64,000 bases of DNA, from the NCBI GenBank assembly GCA_020747015.1, contig JAGTJM010000028.1, positions 1 to 64,000 on the forward strand, written 5' to 3'. A program made the translations under genes and the position numbers. This document shows, piece by piece, positions 44,328 through 55,300 of this stretch. Under the pieces are notes generated by a model. The model ran no database searches and was not told the origin of the DNA. It was given only the letters and a program-made list of their open reading frames with translations. Within the stretch, counting starts at the first letter, position 1. Every line of letters starts with the position of its first letter. This stretch comes from Pyrenochaeta sp. MPI-SDFR-AT-0127 (Eukaryota; Ascomycota; Dothideomycetes; Pleosporales; Cucurbitariaceae).

Positions 44328-45489
44328 ATGGCGGCCGCTGCACTATCCCTGGTGACAGGACTAATAGCGGGCCTGTTTCTTGCCCTACTGTTGCAGCACA
44401 CCATTCCTCAGGCTCTGTTTCCGGTTCCATACCCAGCGGATCAAGCTCTTTCACCGCTCCCCTTCTCCGACTCGATGGCGCAAGTGCTGAAAAATACATT
44501 GCAAGCTGCTAGACACCGCGCGTGGGCCGGTGGATACAAAAGCGCTCGTCTAGCCGCAGCATCTTCCGTCTTGACCCAACCCTCCCTCTCGTCTTCCTTG
44601 ATACCCAGTTCCTCCTCTGCATCCAAAGCTTTCTCGACCACAGCGCCCAGCATGTCTGCACAGAAGCCCTTCCTCGAGGCCGTCAAGGACCGCCGCACCT
44701 ACTACCAGCTTAATAAGGAGGCGCCCATCTCAGACAAGCAGATCCAGGAAATCGCCGAGAAGGCTCTTCTCCACGTTCCATCGTCATTCAACTCGCAGTC
44801 CACACGTCTCGTGGTGCTCCTGAACAAGGACCACGAGCAGTTCTGGGACTTTGTTCTCGAGGTGTTGAAGCCATTGACGCCCGAAGAGCAGTTCCCCGTC
44901 ACGCAGCAGAAGATTGGTGGATTCAGGGCTGCCTACGGATCCGTAAGTTTTTTTTTTCTTTGCCATTCTGCTGCATTTGCGTGGCGCGCCGGCGAATTGA
45001 GTGAGCGGCATTGAGGCGGCATGTGGCAGCAAAAAGCTGCCCCACCATCCATGACGCAAGCCCCACCGCGCCACTGCCGCCGCCTCAGTCCTTCAGCCTC
45101 GCCATCCAATGCTCCTCCACTTCACAATCTGTAGAAATGACTGTCTAACATCAATGTCTCAGATTCTCTTCTACGAGGACCCCGAGCCCGTCGAAGCCCT
45201 CCGCAAAGCCTTCCCCCTCTACGCGCACCACTTTGGCGACTGGTCTGAGCACACAAATGCCATGCACCAGTACGCTCTTTGGGTCGCTCTCGAGGCCGAG
45301 GGCTTCGGTGCCAACCTTCAGCACTACAACCCCATCATTGACCAAAAGGCTGCACAGCAGTGGAATGTCCCGCTTGAGTGGAAGCTGAGGAGCCAATTGG
45401 TCTTTGGTGGAAGGGCTGGCGAGCCTGGAGCGAAGCAGTTCCAAGAGGTCCAGGGCAAGAGACTGTTTGTCCACGGTGCCAAGGAGTAA
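44328..45489 (+). CDS. fungal nitroreductase-like protein (Frm2/Hbn1 type)
   Basis: Two exons, 44328-44942 and 45163-45489, with a 220 bp intron that is long for this window. The conserved enzyme starts at MSAQKPFLEAVKDRRTYYQL (ATG 44652) and is 205 residues from there. The frame is open to an ATG at 44328, adding 108 residues with a hydrophobic helix and a Ser/Ala-rich, Arg-containing stretch that could be a mitochondrial or membrane-targeting region. Motifs: HVPSSFNSQSTRLVVLL for FMN binding, then QILFYEDPEPVE and HTNAMHQYALWVALEAEGFGA. Yeast relatives are FMN-dependent and reduce nitroaromatics, with links to lipid and redox signalling. The 44652 start may be an alternative isoform. Confidence 0.88.
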
Positions 45490-45885
45490 AATTCGGGATT
45501 GGCACTTATCGTTGGAGGAATGGAAGTGATTTGGGCGCATTAGACATATACCTAGCGAGTCAATGAACATACTTCAACAATCAGCCCTCACCGTCTAGCC
45601 AGTGTAGCAGTTCGTGCAAGGCAGATTTGGACAATTTCGAGTCCGACATCTATTTTGAGAACATCCACTTGATTTTCCATCAGGCCCAAGCATTCTCACG
45701 AGGCTGAGTTTGGTCGGATGGGCACCGACCCCACGTTTCGACCCCACTATGAAACGTCGATCCAATCTGCCAACGCTCCCATCTTTTAGGCCACCAAGAT
45801 CTTACAATGGTATGCACTGTTGCTCTAACCCAGGTCCTGGCAAGCTCCCGCCATTCAGGCCACCAGGCCCTTCACGATGTCACTA
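45490..45885. other. 3' flank of the nitroreductase up to the transposon
   Basis: No gene. It ends with the TA (45884-45885) at the left end of the Tc1/mariner element. Confidence 0.45.
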
Positions 45886-45951
45886 CAGTCCCCCCCCATG
45901 AATTGACTGCTAGCGCGAGACGAGATGTGATGAGATTTGGTCCGTGCGGCA
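45886..45951 (+). repeat. left terminal inverted repeat
   Basis: Begins CAGT, eight C, then ATGAATTGACTGCTAG; matches the right repeat inverted over 66 positions with three transition differences. Confidence 0.9.
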
Positions 45952-46009
45952 CAGCCCTAGTCTAAGTTTCTATTCATTTTTATATGTACAACAAGACAGC
46001 AGCAATGCT

Positions 46010-47044
46010 CTACCACTTTGTATGAAGGCCTTCTGCCTGGATCACTGCAACACAGCGCTCACGCATGGACAGGATATACTTTTTATAGTCTTCAACCGTG
46101 ATTTTCTCCCACTCCTCCTCCAGATAGAGCTTAACCTCCTCTGTTGTCTTAGGATATCGCTGGGCGACTCGATGCTTGAGCATCTGCCACACGTTCTCAA
46201 TAGGGTTGAGATCTGGTGAATTAGCTGGCCAAGTCATCTTTATAATTTGGAGCAGCCTCTGCGCAGCCTTTGTTTCTTTTGAGTTATGAATAGAACAGTT
46301 ATCCTCCATAAAGATCATCTCTTTATTAAAGTAGGCAGCCATCTCTCTTTGGAATTCCTTAATGTAAGGAAGAATATGCTTAATATAGACGTGAGAAGTA
46401 ACTGTCTTCTTCTTATTCACGCACCAATCTTTCTCAAAGAGAATAAGAGGCCCTTTGAATAGGCCTGAGATAATGCCCCAGACCATGCAGCATGAGTAAC
46501 GTCTGAAACGAGGGATAAGGCAGTCTTGATCAAGTCTCTCTTCTGCCATCCTTGTCACAAATATCTTGCCTCCTCCTAGTCTTGCAGACATCTCGTCACT
46601 CCATCCAACTCTGAGCCAGTCTTGATCTTCCCATTCAACATGCTTATATGCCCAAACCAGTCTATCATATCTATGCTTATCTGTGAGGAGAGGTTTCTCT
46701 GTTGCAACGCGTCTGAAGTATCTCTCTTTTTCAAATGCTGCCTTCAGCGTCCTGCTGCAAAGATGCCACCCCAGCTCTGCTGCGACCTCCTTCCACGGCT
46801 TTCTTCTTTGAACGTGATCCTGAGTCGCATAAGCAACAAGTCTTTGTCTCTTTGGCGTATCAAGGATAGGCTTACGGCCTGGTGGAGGAGGTGGAGGCGT
46901 CTCGCCTGTTCGAAGGCAGAGAGAGATCGTTGTCTGAGGAATCTGGAGGTAGATTGAGATTTCTGTCTGCTTATAACCAAGATCATGCATTGTATGTATC
47001 TGAATTCTCTCCTTATATGAGAGGCGAGCCTTTGGAGACCTCAT
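46010..47044 (-). CDS. Tc1/mariner transposase (DD34E)
   Basis: 344 residues from the ATG at 47044; the open frame extends further upstream without an ATG. The N-terminus has a helix-turn-helix (YKQTEISIYLQIPQTTISL) and a second DNA-binding segment (RKPWKEVAAELGWHLCSRTL). The catalytic triad is visible: Asp in VGWSDEMSARL, Asp in FMEDNCSIHNS and Glu in PDLNPIENVW, with 34 residues between the last two. It excises and reinserts the element at TA sites. There are no stops or frameshifts, so it may be active. A T-rich run just upstream of the ATG on the coding strand is part of the element. Confidence 0.93.
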   Translation of the reverse strand: MRSPKARLSYKERIQIHTMHDLGYKQTEISIYLQIPQTTISLCLRTGETPPPPPPGRKPILDTPKRQRLVAYATQDHVQRRKPWKEVAAELGWHLCSRTLKAAFEKERYFRRVATEKPLLTDKHRYDRLVWAYKHVEWEDQDWLRVGWSDEMSARLGGGKIFVTRMAEERLDQDCLIPRFRRYSCCMVWGIISGLFKGPLILFEKDWCVNKKKTVTSHVYIKHILPYIKEFQREMAAYFNKEMIFMEDNCSIHNSKETKAAQRLLQIIKMTWPANSPDLNPIENVWQMLKHRVAQRYPKTTEEVKLYLEEEWEKITVEDYKKYILSMRERCVAVIQAEGLHTKW

Positions 47045-47125
47045 TATCAAAAAAAAAAGAACGATAGTGAAGCGCAAGCATCTGTTTACTGCCAAAGTTG
47101 TGTGATCAAAGATGTGACCCCTTCC

Positions 47126-47191
47126 TGCCGCACGGACCAGATCTCGTCACACCTCGTCTCGCGCTAGCAGTCAATTCATGGGGGGGGACTG
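47126..47191 (-). repeat. right terminal inverted repeat
   Basis: Inverse partner of the left repeat, ending in eight G followed by ACTG. Confidence 0.9.
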
Positions 47192-48119
47192 TAGTCACCA
47201 TTCGGGTATCACTAACGAACAGCTCTCGGCCTATAATTGGAAATCCTGCTGCGGCAGGAAATGTTGGTACCCGAGTCGAATCGGCCCGTAGCCAGAAGGA
47301 TCTATCAATCGGAGTACTCTGGACATGGTTTCGAGAAGTACACACGGCTATTCACACTTGTGTTTCATCTCCTTGCTGAGATGTTCGTCCCTGCTGTTTT
47401 GTGAATGGTTGTTGCACAATCAGCCTTGTTGAGCATTAAGGCGTCCAGCATTCGAACCTCCTTTTCAGGCTAACATCTCCTTGCAAACGAGGTTATACAC
47501 GACCCAATGTATGAACAATTCTACCTGCGCTGCTTTTCGTATGGACTGAAAGCAATGATAGGTGATATCAATTTACTTTCTTCTCTGCATCTTGTTCACG
47601 ATACCTTCCTGGTGGTGTTTGAGCACTATGTACATACGTTCATTTCAAGTCGTATATATCATGTAAGCACTAAAAGAAATGCAGGATAAAGTTGAGCATA
47701 ATCGAAGCTAGGAACATAAATCGTGAAAGGCTGCTACCGCATTAGGAAAACCTCATCCTAGCATGCAGATCGTCTCTTTCATATCTTGAGGTAGCAGCTC
47801 AGCCTCAGTGTTACAAGGTATACAGCATCGCCTAAATCATTCACAGTGCTAGCTGCACCATGGAATAGGATAGCTGGGACCTCTCTCTTGCGGCAAGAGC
47901 AGGGAAGTGGAGACTCGAAGTCCGGCAAAGCCATGGTCAGTAGCAGAAGCATCGTGGACGCTTGAAGAGTATAAAGAAGAGGTCGCATCCCTCTCTAGAA
48001 TTACCACACCTCTTCACTATCCTCTGCTCAGCACTACTCTTCTCTCATCCTCAAAGATCATCATCTACAAATTTGACACACCAGCTCCTCTTTCAGAACC
48101 AAACACACCACCTTCCAAG
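47192..48119. other. spacer and promoter of the secreted protein gene
   Basis: No gene accepted. A TATA-like agtataaag (about 47968-47976) lies about 150 bp before the next ATG, followed by a pyrimidine-rich leader. Confidence 0.4.
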
Positions 48120-48856
48120 ATGCATTTCACCAACCTCGCCTTCACAACTCTCCTGGCAACTGCTTCAGCCATCGCCGTCCCTGCAATCAATGACGTCAAG
48201 ATTCTTGACAAGCGCAGCGAAAAGACTTGGGATGAAGCTGGTAACATTAAGCTTACCTGTATGTGCTTCACCAATTCCATAACCATCCTCTCCTTCAGCC
48301 ATCTGACCTTCCCACTACAGTCTCCCGCGAAACCGTCCAGATTGGCACTCTCACCACCGACGAGATCATCGGCACCGTAGCCCCCATCTGCCACGAATCA
48401 GGCCAGTGCGAGACCAACGATCTAGAAATGAAGGCCCAGCTCTTCTCAAGTGAAAGCGTGAAGAACCTCATCATCACCATCGGACCAGATGGCGAGTACC
48501 CAACATGGATTCGCAACGGTCTTCTCGACACGCTCGGTGCTGCCGCAAAGACGGTCGCAAAGTGCACAGATGGAACCTACACCAACACCTGTCCTGGTGT
48601 CAGTGCTATGGCGTACTGCCCGAGGAAGAAGACAAAATTCACCAACTGCGAAGTCCCCAAGTACTGGGGTATCAATTACCAACACCCCAGCGTTGGCAAT
48701 GCTGCGCCGCCTAACCTTGGATTCAACATCAATGTTGTGGAAGAGGGCAAGGAGGATCTGTGCGAAAACGTCATGACGGGCTTGGGCGCTGTTGCTGGTA
48801 AGTTCTATCCATTCTCCGGTGCTGAGGAAATTCAATGTGCTAACGAGAAATACTAG
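48120..48856 (+). CDS. secreted cysteine-containing protein with a Kex2-type site
   Basis: Two exons, 48120-48258 and 48321-48856, give 224 residues. The signal peptide (MHFTNLAFTTLLATASAIA) is followed by a short pro-region ending in KILDKR, a dibasic Kex2-like site at about residue 32. The mature part has about eight cysteines in four loose pairs (PICHESGQCE, KCTDGTYTNTC, YCPRKKTKFTNCE, LCENV...QCANEKY), which could form four disulfides. No enzyme motif was recognised. Secretion, size and cysteine content are those of candidate fungal effectors or surface proteins; that role is inference. Confidence 0.75.
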
Positions 48857-50707
48857 GTGCGGTGCATGGCGTTGCTGGTGGCATCTTCACGCTTCTTACT
48901 TTTGCCTGCAAATGATACCCTTCATTAGTGCGTTCTGATCTGTGAATCTTGCGGTTATGCTTCTTCTTTCTCTTGTTTGCTCTCGATACCAGTTTAGATA
49001 ATATATATATTCTTACCTCTCAGTTTGAACTCTACTGTGATGTGCTCGATTCATGATGTAGAATCCTGGACCTCGTCAATAGCCCCCTCGCTTACAGTCT
49101 TCTATCTTGTCTGCATATCACCTAGACCAAGGTTGACTTATGGTATGGAGTAGTTTTTGAGAATAGACCACATTGAAGACTTTTTGGGGCTTTTATTTAC
49201 TTGCCAAAACTGGGAGCTCCCTCACACAAGTAGACTAGCCATCTCATCGTATGGCCGTTCGGCAGCGAGGGTACTACGTGAGGTTTTGGGAACGACTAAT
49301 ACTTGTCTTCAGCACATTACTCATATATGGCATTAGCCCGATGGGTAGTTCTTAAATATGCGGTACCGCTGCATTTACTGAAATCGTGAGCCCCAATAAG
49401 AAAACGTACCCTCAGTATGACTATATGTATGGTTCAATGTCTTTTTATCATAGTACTGTCATGCATCGAATGAAGATTTCTTATTCGGCATAGCCATATC
49501 AAGTGCTTGGCGTTCATGCTCAGCCTGCAGCTTTTTACTAGGGTTGCATGCGAGACCTGATTTATCAAGGAAGGTCTGTCAAGACAACAGCCAAGACGTA
49601 AAGATAAGACCGAGGGACGTAATTAGCCAGATTTCGGCCTTGCGGCGGTGGTAATCATTTCCTATGAGAACGCTGAGGAGAGAGAAAGTACCTGTAAGTA
49701 ATAACATAGTATAGTGACGACAGTGGACGGGGGAAAAGGCGGGCTAAGGGTGGGGTTAGCAACCAGAACCAAAACCGAGCGCCATGCTCATGAACGCCTA
49801 ATTCAGAACCAATTTCCCGTCACGAAGAAGTTCAAGCTAAACTGGGGTCGATCAAGGCGTAGCGAAGTTGTTGCACTAGCTCTTTGTTGACAATTTCCCC
49901 AGGAAGGGTTATCCAACTTCGTCTCATCAATCAGACGCCAAGCAAGGACCAGGTGTTGCGCGAGCTTGCGCACAGGTACGAAGGGGACGGCGCTAACTGA
50001 CTAAACGATCCTGCTCCTCTTCGCGAAACTCTCGCTGTCCAATGCAACACCTGCCCTTGCACGCTCCGATATTCGCGTACACAACGTCACACATGTCCAG
50101 AACCACAGCTACCTTTTCTGGGTCTTGTCCGAACCCCGAAGCGTCTGGTACGTCCTACATCCTCTCTTTCCATCCTGTACCTCGCATGATGATTAACGTT
50201 ACACTTGAACCAAGACTCCCTTGTCTAGCCCGCCTGTCGACTTGTGGCTTGCATGTGCTAGCCCGGATCGAACATGCTGTGGCTAGTTTGGGATTCGATG
50301 CGCGAGAACAAGATAGCTCTGACGAGTCCCAAATTTTTCTTCTACTAGGATTGAAGTGCATGAACATAGTCTAACTTGATACTTAGGAAGTGTGGGTGCT
50401 GGGACACTGTTCCTTCAGAGCGGAATTGACGAGGTGTAGTAGACCGCTCTTTTGTAACCTGAGATGATTCTCATGAGAGAGCATCTGTAGCCCTAGTCGC
50501 CCTATCTCAGTGGCTTAGTTGGACATTTGGGTATGCTTTAACAATGTCTTTCTTTGAGTACATCTATCTTTTCATTATCGGCTTCTAAAACATAATGGTA
50601 TCTTTTTCCCAGTAGGGCCTCTGGGTCCCGCTCTAACGCCAAAATCATTTCCGTACACATATACATAAATGCAGCCGAAAGCGCCGTCCTGTCTCGGACA
50701 AGTTCTG
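48857..50707. other. 1.85 kb without a recognised gene
   Basis: 3' flanks of the two adjacent genes. A 110-codon plus-strand frame (50042-50374) has no domain. Nothing else found. Confidence 0.35.
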
Positions 50708-52042
50708 TCACTCAGGCAAGTCTGTAATCAAGCCTTCTATTAAGATCGGCGATGCATCGCCATCTGCTTCCTTTCCTTTCTGCTCTGTGTGCTCTTTTGA
50801 GTTCTCTTGAGACTGCTCCTCAAGCTTCCCCTCCTCGCCGTTCTCTTTTTCAGTTTCCTCCTCATCCACCTTCTTCTTCTCCGGCTCCTTGTACCACAAC
50901 GCGTCCTGCTGCTGCAGTAGATTCTTTTGCAGGACTTCGCTCAAAATCTGCATGACAGTTGTAGATGCCGACTCTTTTACTTTTTGCTTGCCGATCGTGT
51001 AATGCCTGACGAAGTTTCCACTACAGTCTGAGATACCCGGATTCACTCCCTCCATGTCTTTCTTGAAGCCTGGCCAACCCACTCCGTCGTCACAAGGTAT
51101 GTTAACAATAGTCTCGGGTGTGATATTAAAGTCGTAGCGGATGTATTCGGAGAAGGCGCGTTGTTCATGGGACCATTCGTATGCCCAACGTGAGCAACCA
51201 GGGTAGCGTGTTTCGCTGGTGCAGTCGCGCCATGCCTCGAGCATTTCTAGTGTCACAGGGGAGTTTTGCGCTACGACGAAGCCAGTATTGAGAACCAGCA
51301 TGCCTTTGCTGTCTGTGCTAATAGACACATTGCCCCGTAATTCTTCAGTGTCAAGTGGGAGTGCCATCGAAGTATGGCTCTTCACGCCCCAGCGATTGAA
51401 CATCCATTCGAGAGGTACTTCGAGATGCGGGATTATAGCATCAGCGTCCATAGCGACGACGAATTGGTAATCGGGAATGAGTTCGCGGAAGACGTGCGGC
51501 ATGATCCATGTGTCGTGGTGGTCGACCATGTGTTGCGCTTGATAGAATTTGTAATCGTAGCCATGAATGAGGGCGTAGAGGTAGTGATTGATTATGGCGT
51601 TGGACACCAGGCCGCCGCCGTGCATATCAAGGTGTTCCCAATCGAGGACATCAGGATTGAGAATCTGGTTCTCGCCTGTTGGGACACGCGTGTCGATGTC
51701 GACAATGAGAACCTTCTTTCCTAATGGTTTAGGCCATATTGTCTCGTTGCCTCCTTTGAAGTATTGCCCCGACGCATCTATGTAGCCGGGACTGCTCGGA
51801 TCGTGCTTTATTGATTCGAAAAGGGTTGTGATGGTATCGCGCAGTGTGGGTTTCGAAGATCTGTAGCAGGGTTAGACAGAGTAGCTTTACATCCCAGACG
51901 TGTTGCTATCATACCTGTAAGGGACCTTTGCAACCTTTTCGTATGCAATGGGCTCATTTGACCTGAATAGATAAAAAGAGCATGACGACACAAGAAGAAA
52001 AATCGCAAGTGCGATGGGATAATAGCGTTGGGGGGCTAACAT
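50708..52042 (-). CDS. type II membrane nucleotide-diphospho-sugar (glycosyl) transferase
   Basis: Two exons, 52042-51915 and 51860-50708, with a 54 bp intron, encode 426 residues. A single N-terminal span (RYYPIALAIFLLVSSCSFYLF) predicts a Golgi type II protein. The catalytic core follows: KKVLIVDIDTRVP, YALIHGYDYKFYQAQH, and the acidic metal site QFVVAMDADAIIPH (DxD), then LNTGFVVAQNS, as in GT34-like fungal transferases. The C-terminal 60 residues are a Glu/Lys-rich, low-complexity tail. It should use an NDP-sugar in the Golgi to modify glycans; donor and acceptor are unknown. It is the only recognised glycosyltransferase in the window, 35 kb from the amino-sugar block. Confidence 0.86.
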
Positions 52043-54223
52043 CTTCAAACGAATGACTACGAAATGAAAGGGTGACAGCAGCACGAAAGGGACAGTTCAA
52101 AGGGGAGGGACAAAGGCGAGGTTGAGGACGGGGACAAAGCTGAGATAATCATGCACGATGGCGAGCTCGACTTGTTTAATCTTAGACGGGATGGGCGCAG
52201 GCTTACGGAAGGGGTTTAAAACGCTTACTTCGATGTGCTACCCTAGCATAGGCGCTCATATGCGGCTGGGCTGAGACCATGTCACTGCTGATCTTTCTTT
52301 GTACTGCCCCAGGGAGTCTGGGTCTCCTGCATTCCTGGTTGGACCGGATCTTCCGTGAACCACTAAAGCGCGGGAAACAAAGAAATTTGGCCTTGGGGGC
52401 TGTTGTGGGTAGGTTTGGCAATACCGATGATACTACAGTCACCTCACCGACGACGATACATGTACTGGAAGTCGTCACTTTGCATAACGGTGATCATTAT
52501 TGTTGAGAATCAGCTCTCTCAACACGGTGGCCAGTTGGTCAAAGTGATGGAACCCCAGTCCAATAGAATTTAGACAAGGCTGAGAATGTACGCCTCTCCC
52601 TTGCGTTAGTGCAATCATGACAGCTGAAAATAGGATAGCAGCCCCCAGCCGGTGGTTAGACCCCGGCGATAACGATAACACACGCGTCCGGCCCGCGGGT
52701 GCATGTGTGCCATGGGCGGATTGATTGGGCAGAGAAAGCTTGACGTCGCTCAAATGAAGATCTGAGCGAGAAAATTCTCAATTTCGAAACTGGAGCAGGC
52801 ATATCCCCGCTACTGACCAGAAGCCTGAGCACACGCCCGTTGGATTGCGGAGGAAGGCTTTAGGGCAGTAGGCATTGTAGGATGGCAATCGCAGTGTTCT
52901 TTTACGATTTTAAAAACAACGGCATATGTGCTCCAGGAGATTTTTTTTGATACTGGAGAGCGCGTACCCAATGATGCTCCTCGTATTCCGTGACGACAGG
53001 GTCATCATTGTTGAAAGCGGACGTAAGCCGGCGTGTTTGGGATCCACCCTTGGCGGCACTACCATCGAGTTGAGCCGAAATCGCCCCAGCTTCGGTACCC
53101 GTAAGGAGTTCCCGACTTTGGCATCCTTCAGGAGTTTGAGGGGAACCAGATCGACCAGCATTCGACATCCTTCAGGATCTTGAGGGCGGCTAGAGTGACC
53201 AATATCGCCATGTAGCTCGGATGGTTGGATATTTCGATTCGAATCGCGCCCTCGTATGGCAGGAACATGGACAAGCGAACAAAAGATGCGTAAACTCAGA
53301 CATGCTAGACGCGTCGTCATACAGACTAGAACATCCTCCTTCTTGGAAGGTAACTTCCTCAACTTAAAAGTTCCCGCTTGGAAACCTTGGCGTATCGTCG
53401 ATCTCCTCAGTGTCAAACGGCGAATTCCTCCCCTCTCGTCAGACCTTCCACTCCGCCAACTGGCATCGCACCAACTTCGTTCTTCACAGACGAAACACCA
53501 GGCAAGGCTCGAGTTGCTAAGTAGAGTTAGAAAAGGATGTGTCGGCTCCGTATCTTTTTCGATCGCAGGAATGCTCCTATCTAGCCGCCGTTCTACCAGC
53601 CAAGTCGAAAGGAGGGACCGCAATCACCTATCGGAAATACGATTCCCCACTCCTCCCAGCCTCGTGAAATTTCACCTCGACCCAGCCAATTTCCCGGCAT
53701 AATTTCGCAAAATTTTTCAAAGAATTGCGCGTCGAAAACAATTGTATAGGTGTTTGAAGTGGCACGTTCACTAGCGTTGTAGTTCTAAGCTTCGTTGCAA
53801 AGAACCGTATGCCTGTCCCAATATTTGAACCCACAACTTACCGAACAGTCGTTCGCCTAGATGCACCTAGCGCTGACCACCTGGCTGGTGACGCAGTCCG
53901 CGGCGACTAGTATCTAGTTCGTTGCTTGCAGAACTGAAGGTTACAAAGACCTGAAGTTAGTAGGAGAGGTGGATCGGTGCGCAAATAGTGTGTAAGGATC
54001 TCAAACACTCTACTGCAATAAGGACTTACACATGGAAGCGAAAGAAAAAAGGCACAGTGCCCTTGGTGCTTTGAAGTGTCCGAGGTTGTTGTTTGCGTTA
54101 CGCTGATCAAGCCGCAATATTATAGATTAGTAGGTAAGGTGTTATCTAAGGGCTCTTGTCAAGAGTGCAGTAGTGGAATTGTGTTCAGCAAATTCCTGCT
54201 GCGATCTCCATCAATCCCCCCTC
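52043..54223. other. 2.2 kb without an accepted gene
   Basis: The large minus-strand frame at 52910-53623 has no domain and lies over an imperfect 24 bp direct repeat (catccttcagga..., near 53121 and 53165). The rest holds only short frames. Confidence 0.35.
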
Positions 54224-55300
54224 TTACTGAATGTCTGCCGGCCTGACATAAATCCAGTTCTTATCCGCTGTAACCTCCCTCCCATTCTCCCTTTGTCCCT
54301 TGACATTGACCTCAATCTCTGCCTTGATCCTCTCCAGATACGCTTCTCGTCGATTGACCCACAAGTGCACTCCACCCTTTCCGGTATCCACACCATGGAA
54401 CAACATGTACGAATCACTGCCTGGTGTGTCTCCGGCAGCCAAAATGGGACGCTTCCATTGATCAATGTACGTCAAGATTGCAGCCCACTTGCCAGCGAAC
54501 CAAGTCGCTGGAGTCCAAAGGTAGGCCGTCATGATCAGATCCAGATTGGCAGTCGCATTATATGTGCCATCGGTGATCTGTTTCCTCGCGTTGGTGAGCT
54601 CACCAGACGAAGCGTTCTTGAGCATAGTAGTCACGCCGATGACATTTTGTGGGGGAACATTATATCCATACTTTGGATCGCTGGCCACAAAACGCACGAG
54701 CTCCTCGTGGGCAGCGCTGATTACGTAAACAGAGATGCCGTTATCCATAAGCGCGTTATACAGCTCCACTTGCCCCTGGTAGATTTTTGGTGGGTTGACA
54801 CTGCTGGTTGTAATGTTCTCACCATCCCAATACTTTGTTGGGATTGATGAGTTGTGCGCCAGAAGCTCATCGACGTAGCCTTTCAATGCGGACAGCGTGA
54901 AGCCCGACCAGACTTGGGCAATCCACGGGTAGCAAACAAAGTCGTCAACCTCACACAATCGCACGTAGTAGCTGTACAATGTCTCGGTGAAATTGGCCGT
55001 GTCCTTGAAATCAATCAACACGAGGCTTGGGTCCAGGTTGTCGCGTGTTAGAATCCCTTTGTTCTCAAGGTATGGTAGGAGAGATTCTTCGAGATCATAA
55101 CGGTAACTCGTATTGTCCATATCGAAGACTGCGTAGTTGCTTTGGTTCGCATTTTTGGCAATCATGGTGTTGAGTGTTGCGGCAGCTTCAGCAGGCCAGT
55201 GCTTGAATTGGATGGTAGGGGCGCCATAGTTTGGCATAGCAGAGCTGAAGGCATTGGCAAAAGCAAGCCACAGGGCTGCTGTAGTAGTAGGAGCCGGCAT
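54224..55300 (-). CDS. secreted HAD-superfamily phosphatase
   Basis: A single frame of 358 residues from the ATG at 55300; the open frame continues upstream without an ATG. The N-terminus (TAALWLAFANAFSSA) looks like a signal peptide. HAD motif I is AVFDMDNTSYRYD (Asp60, Asp62), motif II is VYVISAAHEEL and the motif IV region is ILAAGDTPGSDSYML. Several N-x-T/S sites fit secretion. The layout resembles secreted HAD phosphatases related to bacterial phosphorylcholine phosphatase; the substrate is not certain. Upstream exons cannot be excluded because the neighbouring minus-strand text is partly open. Confidence 0.82.
   Translation of the reverse strand: MPAPTTTAALWLAFANAFSSAMPNYGAPTIQFKHWPAEAAATLNTMIAKNANQSNYAVFDMDNTSYRYDLEESLLPYLENKGILTRDNLDPSLVLIDFKDTANFTETLYSYYVRLCEVDDFVCYPWIAQVWSGFTLSALKGYVDELLAHNSSIPTKYWDGENITTSSVNPPKIYQGQVELYNALMDNGISVYVISAAHEELVRFVASDPKYGYNVPPQNVIGVTTMLKNASSGELTNARKQITDGTYNATANLDLIMTAYLWTPATWFAGKWAAILTYIDQWKRPILAAGDTPGSDSYMLFHGVDTGKGGVHLWVNRREAYLERIKAEIEVNVKGQRENGREVTADKNWIYVRPADIQ

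Larger units (their letters stand above)
45886..47191. mobile_element. complete Tc1/mariner DNA transposon, 1306 bp
   Basis: The element starts CAGTCCCCCCCC and ends with its inverse, is flanked on each side by TA (45884-45885 and 47192-47193, the usual target duplication), and contains one uninterrupted transposase gene on the minus strand. The terminal inverted repeats are about 66 bp with only three mismatches. Intact ends and gene suggest a recent insertion. Confidence 0.92.

Noticed and set aside
45151..45570. 139-codon minus-strand frame
   Set aside because: Antisense shadow of the nitroreductase second exon.
52910..53623. 238-codon minus-strand frame
   Set aside because: No domain, skewed composition, and it lies over an imperfect direct repeat; the overlapping frames are equally open.
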